Shown here piece after piece: positions 41,427 through 45,094 of a stretch of 45,094 nt of DNA. The stretch is from positions 1-45,094 of the IMG/VR virus record IMGVR_UViG_3300027782_000139; one strand, given 5' to 3'. Under the pieces are notes generated by a model. It did not search any database. It was not told the DNA's origin and worked only from the letters and a program-made list of their open reading frames with translations. The DNA is from a virus. Within the stretch, counting starts at the first letter, position 1, and the number at the start of each line of letters is the position of its first letter. The translations under genes were made by a program, and so were the position numbers.

Positions 41427-42065
41427 ATGCAAAATTTCTTTACAGTAACCTTGCCCCTTTTGGCATCGGTTACAACCAGTTCGGCAACACTGCCTATGGT
41501 ATTTGCTCCTCCCCCTTTGAGTGCTCCGCCACCATATTCTATTATTAAGGAGTTTAATATAAAGACAGCGACCAAAGAGGTTGCTCCCGAAAAGTCAAAA
41601 GAGAAAAGGTTAATTTGTAAAGGGTGTAATGAAAATGAAAATGTTGCCCTGAATTATTTTCAGGACATTGGAATTAAAGATAAAAACGCCCTTGCTACTA
41701 TCATGGGCAACATTAAACAGGAATCAACATTTCAGTCTAATGTTTGCGAAGGTGGTAGTAAAAGATCCTACTATAACTGCTACGGTGGTTATGGTTTGAT
41801 TCAATGGACATCTACTAATCGTTATTATGGATTGGGTGATTTTGCCAAAAAGTATGGTGGTTCTCCATCATCACTTCAAACGCAACTTCGTTATCTTACA
41901 AATGAAGTTCAATGGAAGAAAATTGAAGATCGCATGAAAAAAGGTGGTCGGTCAATTTACTCTTACATGGATACTGCATATAGTTGGATTGGTTGGGGGC
42001 ATCATGGTGCTCGCACATCCTATGCCCATGATTATGCATCCCGACTGATTCAAGTAGAAGTCTAA
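41427..42065 (+). CDS. Secreted tail-lysozyme-like peptidoglycan hydrolase
   Basis: A 212-residue protein with an N-terminal hydrophobic, Ala/Ser-rich segment resembling a signal peptide (residues 1-27), a Pro-rich linker (28-37) and a C-terminal phage tail-lysozyme-type domain from about residue 70: NALATIMGNIKQESTFQSN with probable catalytic Glu99, then GGYGLIQWTSTNRY (121-134). Cys64/67 and Cys107/118 could form disulfides. It is probably the endolysin or a peptidoglycan hydrolase exported by the host Sec system. A terminator follows. Confidence 0.78.
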   Translation: MQNFFTVTLPLLASVTTSSATLPMVFAPPPLSAPPPYSIIKEFNIKTATKEVAPEKSKEKRLICKGCNENENVALNYFQDIGIKDKNALATIMGNIKQESTFQSNVCEGGSKRSYYNCYGGYGLIQWTSTNRYYGLGDFAKKYGGSPSSLQTQLRYLTNEVQWKKIEDRMKKGGRSIYSYMDTAYSWIGWGHHGARTSYAHDYASRLIQVEV

Positions 42066-42071
42066 TATATA

Positions 42072-42098
42072 AGGGGAGTGTTTCTGCTCCCCTTTCTT
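42072..42098 (+). terminator. Terminator after lysozyme-like gene
   Basis: AGGGGAG/CTCCCCT stem with an eight-base loop, followed by TTCTT. It ends immediately before ATG 42099 of the next gene, whose translation signals it would occlude. Confidence 0.8.
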
Positions 42099-42497
42099 AT
42101 GTTTAATTTTAACTTCGGAAATAAGAAACCAGATATAAAGCAGTATGCAATTATAGGAATTGTATTGAGTTCTATTGTAGGATTACTTTCCCAATGTACT
42201 GGAATTAAACAGAATAATATTTGGGATTTACTTGATGAAGTTCAAAGAAGATATTTTCCTCATAGCATTATCAACGACTTTATTATTAAAGATCCAGAGA
42301 AACTTGACCGAAGAATACATCGTGATGTTGATGCAGCAATCGCAGAGTATGAACGCTTGACAGGGGATGATGGAAAGGTTAGAATATCTAAACCACGATA
42401 CTCAGAGAAACCACCAGACGGGTCTTATGCCCAATCAGTTCTTGGAGGTGAAATGAGATTGTGTGCTCCTTGGGTTGAAGATTGCCCAAAAAATTAA
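42099..42497 (+). CDS. Membrane-anchored protein of unknown function
   Basis: A 132-residue protein with one N-terminal membrane helix (residues about 14-34, KQYAIIGIVLSSIVGLLSQC) and a soluble rest. The helix ends in LLSQC, near but not matching a lipobox. A Cys pair near the C-terminus (LCAPWVEDC) could form a disulfide, suggesting a periplasmic location. Its position after the lysozyme-like gene suggests a lysis role such as a spanin, without direct evidence. GTG 42078 is an alternative start inside the terminator hairpin. Confidence 0.6.
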   Translation: MFNFNFGNKKPDIKQYAIIGIVLSSIVGLLSQCTGIKQNNIWDLLDEVQRRYFPHSIINDFIIKDPEKLDRRIHRDVDAAIAEYERLTGDDGKVRISKPRYSEKPPDGSYAQSVLGGEMRLCAPWVEDCPKN

Positions 42498-42499
42498 AT

Positions 42500-42571
42500 G
42501 CGAATGTAGTTCAGTGGTAGAACGCTATCCTTCCAAGTTAGATGTCGTCGGTTCAAGTCCGATCATTCGCT
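42500..42571 (+). tRNA. tRNA-Gly (anticodon UCC)
   Basis: A full cloverleaf: acceptor GCGAATG/CATTCGC, D arm containing GTTCAGTGGTAGAAC, anticodon loop CTTCCAA with TCC at 42532-42534, T arm GTCGG TTCAAGT CCGAT and discriminator T. The anticodon stem CTATC/GTTAG has one T-T mismatch. CCA is not encoded. It reads GGA, a frequent glycine codon in this genome. It begins three bases after the preceding stop. Confidence 0.95.
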
Positions 42572-42579
42572 TATAAATA
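42572..42579 (+). promoter_or_regulatory. Late promoter TATAAATA abutting tRNA-Gly
   Basis: A perfect late box begins at the base after the tRNA discriminator, 14 bases before the Dps-like ATG. Confidence 0.6.
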
Positions 42580-42592
42580 CTTAAAAAGGATA

Positions 42593-43027
42593 ATGGAAAC
42601 TTTATTCAAATCACTTAGTGATGCTCAAGCGTCACTTTTTGTTTTATTCCAAAAAACTTGGATTTATCATTGGAATGTTGTTGGTTCTGATTTTCAACAA
42701 CTTCATACTCTTTTTGGTGGACAATATGAAACAATGTTTGAAGAGATTGATACTCTTACAGAACATATGAGATATCTTGATATGAAGCCAGTCAGCACTC
42801 TCACGCGAGTTGTAGAGGTTTCGGAAGTCAAAGAGGCATCAAGTTCAATTGATGCTAACGAAATGGTCTCTGACCTGCTAGAGAGCAATAAAAAATTGAT
42901 TGAAATGCTTACTGCAACATCAGAAGAAGCAGATAGTCAAAAGCAATACGCAACTTCAAATTTAGTTCAAAGTTTAATGGAAACACATGGTAAATTTGTT
43001 TGGATGTTGAGATCTTTTTTAAAATAA
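42593..43027 (+). CDS. Dps-like ferritin-family protein
   Basis: A 144-residue four-helix protein of the Dps type. Residues 26-57 (HWNVVGSDFQQLHTLFGGQY … EEIDTLTEH) align without gaps to E. coli Dps His51-Glu82. His26, His38, Asp53 and Glu57 match the ferroxidase positions, but the position of Asp67 is Gly42. It lacks the long N-terminal DNA-binding tail. Dps proteins store iron and protect DNA from oxidants; here ferroxidation may be impaired. It has its own late promoter and an AAGGA ribosome site. Confidence 0.8.
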   Translation: METLFKSLSDAQASLFVLFQKTWIYHWNVVGSDFQQLHTLFGGQYETMFEEIDTLTEHMRYLDMKPVSTLTRVVEVSEVKEASSSIDANEMVSDLLESNKKLIEMLTATSEEADSQKQYATSNLVQSLMETHGKFVWMLRSFLK

Positions 43028-43037
43028 AATTTAATGA

Positions 43038-43043
43038 TATAAT
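43038..43043 (+). promoter_or_regulatory. Extended -10 promoter before zinc-ribbon gene
   Basis: TATAAT preceded by TGA forms an extended -10; no convincing -35 is visible. It lies 36 bases before ATG 43079. Confidence 0.4.
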
Positions 43044-43078
43044 TTGAATACTTGACTAATTTAAAGGAATGAATCAAA

Positions 43079-43333
43079 ATGTTAAAAGTTAGATGCAAAA
43101 TGTGCAACAAAGAATTGCACTCACATCCAACACAAACTAAATGTTGTGGGTGTGATAATTTAACAACAGTAAAAGATAATAAAATTACTGCATTAGATTT
43201 GACTTTGGTAGAGTTAATATCAAAACCAAATCAACAAAATAATTCTTCTTCTCTTTTTTCAAGAGAAGATCTTGCATATCAAGAAGCAAGAAGAAACCGT
43301 AAAATTAGAAAAATGGAGTTTGAAATTAAATGA
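43079..43333 (+). CDS. Small zinc-ribbon-like protein
   Basis: An 84-residue protein. Two Cys pairs, CKMC (residues 6-9) and the CCGC cluster (residues 22-25), could bind zinc. The C-terminal part (SREDLAYQEARRNRKIRKME) is a charged helix. The plan resembles small cyanophage proteins that I recognise only as conserved and of unknown function. AAAGGA lies about 9 bases before ATG. Its stop overlaps the next small gene (ATGA). Confidence 0.7.
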   Translation: MLKVRCKMCNKELHSHPTQTKCCGCDNLTTVKDNKITALDLTLVELISKPNQQNNSSSLFSREDLAYQEARRNRKIRKMEFEIK

Positions 43334-43488
43334 GTTGGGAATCCCCAAAATTTTCAAAAAATGATATTGAATTGCTTACTGTATCATTGGATGATTATAT
43401 TTTTTATGCTAAACAAGATGGTGGTCCAGATACACAAGATGTGGAACGTCTTTTGAGTAGATTGGAAGATCATTTAAACAAATTTTAA
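43330..43488 (+). CDS. Small acidic protein, 52 residues
   Basis: A 52-residue frame starting in the ATGA overlap with the zinc-ribbon-like gene: MSWESPKFSKNDIELLTVSL then DDYIFYAKQDGGPDTQDVER and a short helix. Overlap and lack of alternative frames support it. Function unknown. Confidence 0.65.
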   Translation: MSWESPKFSKNDIELLTVSLDDYIFYAKQDGGPDTQDVERLLSRLEDHLNKF

Positions 43489-43520
43489 TAACTATTAGTA
43501 TCCTATTGATATAAAAACAA

Positions 43521-43670
43521 ATGGATCAACATACCTATGATAATTGGATGAAGATAAAAGAAACATTTGAAAAGTCTGGAAATATAAAAAATATGTTTTA
43601 TATGAGAGCTTGTGAAATTGCTAAAACCAAAAAAGATCCTCTTGCTAAATTTCTTGGGGATCAAAAATAA
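43521..43670 (+). CDS. Small basic protein, 49 residues
   Basis: A 49-residue frame: MDQHTYDNWMKIKETFEKSG then NIKNMFYMRACEIAKTKKDP, probably two helices. It fits between the previous gene and the antitoxin promoter, but has no strong ribosome site. Function unknown. Confidence 0.6.
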   Translation: MDQHTYDNWMKIKETFEKSGNIKNMFYMRACEIAKTKKDPLAKFLGDQK

Positions 43671-43673
43671 ATC

Positions 43674-43702
43674 TTGACAGACTTCCCAATCCCTGATAAA
43701 AT
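43674..43702 (+). promoter_or_regulatory. Host-type promoter before antitoxin-like gene
   Basis: TTGACA (43674-43679), 17 bases, TAAAAT (43697-43702), 22 bases before ATG 43724. One of the strongest host-type promoters in the window. Confidence 0.75.
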
Positions 43703-43723
43703 ATTTTTATATTGATTTTTGAA

Positions 43724-43927
43724 ATGGAAAAGTTTACAGTAGAAGAATTCCAAGCAGACTTTGATAATCTACTAGAAAAAGTAGAAAATGGGGAGTCTTT
43801 TATCATCACCAGTGAAGGAAAGGAAGTGGTTATAATGCCTGCAAAAGATTATGAATACATAGTGGATGGTTTAGAAGAACACGACGACCTGATCCGAATA
43901 CACACGGATCACGAAGAAGGTTGTTGA
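43724..43927 (+). CDS. Phd/YefM-type antitoxin-like protein
   Basis: A 67-residue protein with the Phd/YefM N-terminal DNA-binding pattern: FTVEEFQADFDNLLEKVENG, ESFIITSEGKEVVIMPAKDY, then EYIVDGL. The acidic, His-rich end (DDLIRIHTDHEEGC) is where such antitoxins bind their toxin. No toxin gene lies beside it: a tRNA follows. It may neutralise a host toxin or repress a promoter. A strong host-type promoter implies early expression. Confidence 0.78.
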   Translation: MEKFTVEEFQADFDNLLEKVENGESFIITSEGKEVVIMPAKDYEYIVDGLEEHDDLIRIHTDHEEGC

Positions 43928-43974
43928 TTCAAGACCACATATAGGTCTTATACGTTGCTTTGTGATAACTTTAT

Positions 43975-44045
43975 GGGCGGGTACTTTAATGGTAAAAGAG
44001 GCTCCTTATAAGGGCTCAATCTGAGTTCAATTCTCGGTCCGCCTA
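43975..44045 (+). tRNA. tRNA-Ile (anticodon UAU), probable
   Basis: The fold is GGGCGGG/TCCGCCT acceptor with two wobble pairs, TA, D stem CTTT/AAAG, anticodon stem GGCTC/GGGCT (two wobbles), loop CTTATAA with anticodon TAT at 44007-44009, T stem CTGAG/CTCGG with loop TTCAATT, and discriminator A. It would read ATA, a common codon in this AT-rich phage. Stem quality is moderate; CCA is not encoded. Confidence 0.7.
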
Positions 44046-44150
44046 TTATTAACATAGTCACGGAGAGACTTTAAAAGTACTGGTGGAGTCAATTATGATC
44101 CTCTTGGGTTTGCAATTTCCTTAAAAAATTGTTGATGAAAGATCTAAGGA

Positions 44151-44179
44151 AGGAGAGTTGCATAAACTCTCCTTTTTTT
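44151..44179 (+). terminator. Terminator overlapping epimerase promoter
   Basis: AGGAGAGTT/AACTCTCCT stem with a five-base loop and a run of seven T. The region 44046-44150, before it, shows no supported gene. Confidence 0.92.
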
Positions 44180-44186
44180 GTATAAT
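44158..44186 (+). promoter_or_regulatory. Host-type promoter before epimerase
   Basis: TTGCAT (44158-44163) in the loop side of the terminator, 17 bases, TATAAT (44181-44186). It is 29 bases upstream of the epimerase ATG. Confidence 0.6.
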
Positions 44187-44215
44187 ATATAATACATACA
44201 CTAACAAATTGATTT

Positions 44216-45094
44216 ATGAGTCAATATCAAAAAACCGCACTTGTACTTGGTGCGGGTGGTTTCATTGGAAGTCATATGGTTAAGAGACTACGATCCGAAG
44301 GATATTGGGTTCGTGGTGTAGATATTAAAAGACCTGAGTTCTCGGAAACAGAAGCACACGAGTTTATTCAAGGAGACCTTACTGATTTTTATTTTACCGA
44401 ACGTGTAGTTCAATTTAAAGGATACCTGGGAAACTTTTATAATTTTGTTCCTTCAAGATATATTTTACCATTTGATGAAGTTTATCAGTTTGCTGCTGAT
44501 ATGGGTGGAGCAGGGTATATATTCACAGGAGAGCACGATGCTGATGTGATGCAAAACTCTGCATCAATTAATCTAAATGTTCTTCGTACTATTAAAGAAT
44601 TGAATGAACATTGTGGAGTAAATAAGACTAAGGTGTTCTACAGTAGTTCAGCTTGCATGTATCCAGAGCACAATCAGTTAGATCCTGATAATCCTGATTG
44701 TCGTGAAGATTCTGCCTACCCTGCTGCTCCAGACTCTGAGTATGGATGGGAGAAACTCTTCTCAGAGCGTCTGTACTTTGCTTATCATCGCAATTGTGGT
44801 ATTCCAGTAAGAGTTGCTCGTTATCATAATATTTTTGGACCAGAAGGTACTTGGACTGGTGGAAGAGAAAAGGCACCTGCTGCTATTTGTAGAAAGGTTG
44901 CAGAACTTCCTGATGTAGGTGGAACGATTGAAGTATGGGGAGATGGACTTCAAACTCGTTCATTCCTTTATATTGATGAATGCATTGAAGCAACTCGTAG
45001 ATTGATGAATTCTGACTTTATTGGACCAGTCAATATTGGTTCAGAAGAAATGGTAACTATCAATCAACTTGTAGAAACTGCTGCAAAAGTTGCC
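44216..45094 (+). CDS. GDP-mannose 3,5-epimerase-like sugar nucleotide enzyme (partial)
   Basis: An extended short-chain dehydrogenase, 293 codons to the window edge and still open. The NAD-binding motif GAGGFIGS is at residues 12-19. FAADMGGAGYIFTG, the active-site Ser segment VFYSSSACMYPE and SEYGWEKLFSERL (Tyr-x3-Lys) follow, then ARYHNIFGPEGTWTGGREKA and TRSFLYIDECIEA. These fit plant-type GDP-mannose 3,5-epimerases (about 377 residues). It may alter nucleotide sugars for host surface polysaccharide or virion modification. No strong ribosome site is seen before ATG 44216. Confidence 0.85.
   Translation, partial: MSQYQKTALVLGAGGFIGSHMVKRLRSEGYWVRGVDIKRPEFSETEAHEFIQGDLTDFYFTERVVQFKGYLGNFYNFVPSRYILPFDEVYQFAADMGGAGYIFTGEHDADVMQNSASINLNVLRTIKELNEHCGVNKTKVFYSSSACMYPEHNQLDPDNPDCREDSAYPAAPDSEYGWEKLFSERLYFAYHRNCGIPVRVARYHNIFGPEGTWTGGREKAPAAICRKVAELPDVGGTIEVWGDGLQTRSFLYIDECIEATRRLMNSDFIGPVNIGSEEMVTINQLVETAAKVA

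Noticed and set aside
42500-42592. Integration attachment site at tRNA-Gly
   Set aside because: There is no integrase or excisionase, and the tRNA is complete with no second copy of its 3' end in the window; T4-like phages are lytic.
43928-43950. Hairpin AAGACC/GGTCTT after the antitoxin-like gene as a terminator
   Set aside because: The stem is only six pairs and no T run follows; it may be a processing site upstream of the tRNA, but support is too weak to list.
44046-44150. A third tRNA or small gene after tRNA-Ile
   Set aside because: I could not form an acceptor stem with a T arm, and no open frame has a ribosome site; it is left as an intergenic stretch.
1-45094. CRISPR array
   Set aside because: No set of regularly spaced identical short repeats was seen; the only long identical repeat is the two-copy coding repeat at 27811-27963.
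1-45094. Photosynthesis genes (psbA, psbD, hli) or phoH/talC-type host-derived genes
   Set aside because: None of the translated products matches these families in this window; they could lie elsewhere in the genome.

Overview
This window is a near-continuous, almost entirely plus-strand stretch of a T4-like myovirus genome, most likely a marine cyanophage. The evidence is the conserved T4 core in the order typical of cyanomyoviruses: sheath/tube/portal/prohead/capsid (gp18-19-20-67-21-22-23), then gp3-uvsY-uvsW-gp55-gp47-gp46-gp45-gp44-gp62-regA-gp43-uvsX-gp41, later gp61 and nrdA/nrdB. Marine accessory genes are interleaved: Hsp20, MazG-like, a 2OG-Fe(II) oxygenase, a DUF3110-like protein, a Dam methylase and a GDP-mannose-epimerase-like enzyme. 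DNA is AT-rich and genes are tightly packed, often with ATGA or TAATG overlaps. No photosynthesis gene lies in this window, so the cyanobacterial host is inferred from gene order and the DUF3110-like protein.

Layout. 1-6574: virion morphogenesis block, ending in a UUCG terminator after the major capsid gene. 6646-9482: gp3, the recombination genes uvsY/uvsW and a small Sm-like protein. 9483-9592: a control region with two divergent promoters. 9592-17686: late sigma factor gp55, the gp46/47 nuclease, clamp and clamp loader, Dam and RegA, with several small genes. 17693-24949: Hsp20, two more Sm-like proteins, DNA polymerase, UvsX, 2OG oxygenase, gp41 helicase and MazG. 24992-32669: an AT-rich possible nuclease gene, then late virion genes including two proteins with an N-terminal capsid-targeting-like sequence and fiber-like proteins. 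32682-37142: primase gp61 and ribonucleotide reductase nrdA/nrdB. 37202-39830: two probable head proteins. 39831-45094: an accessory region with a truncated GIY-YIG gene facing an intact minus-strand GIY-YIG/NUMOD3 nuclease, a tail-lysozyme-like protein, two tRNAs, a Dps-like protein, small ORFs, a Phd-like antitoxin and a sugar-nucleotide epimerase truncated by the window end. No gene-free stretch exceeds 300 bases; the longest (41258-41426) holds a promoter and a possibly structured leader.

Regulation visible in sequence. Late promoters of the T4 type (TATAAATA or close variants) precede virion genes and would be read with gp55. Host-sigma-like promoters (TTGACA-N17-TATAAT and variants, often with extended -10) precede gp55, the DUF3310-like gene, the Sm-like/gp43 operon, the small-ORF clusters and the epimerase. 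In three places the -35 box of such a promoter lies inside the hairpin of the upstream terminator. The most intriguing signal is a 39-nt element, starting at the -10 box and running into the transcribed region, that occurs twice in opposite orientation (9483-9521 minus, 39879-39917 plus); each copy has its own TTGACA 17 nt upstream. The minus copy would fire antisense to uvsW and shares its -35 with the gp55 promoter.
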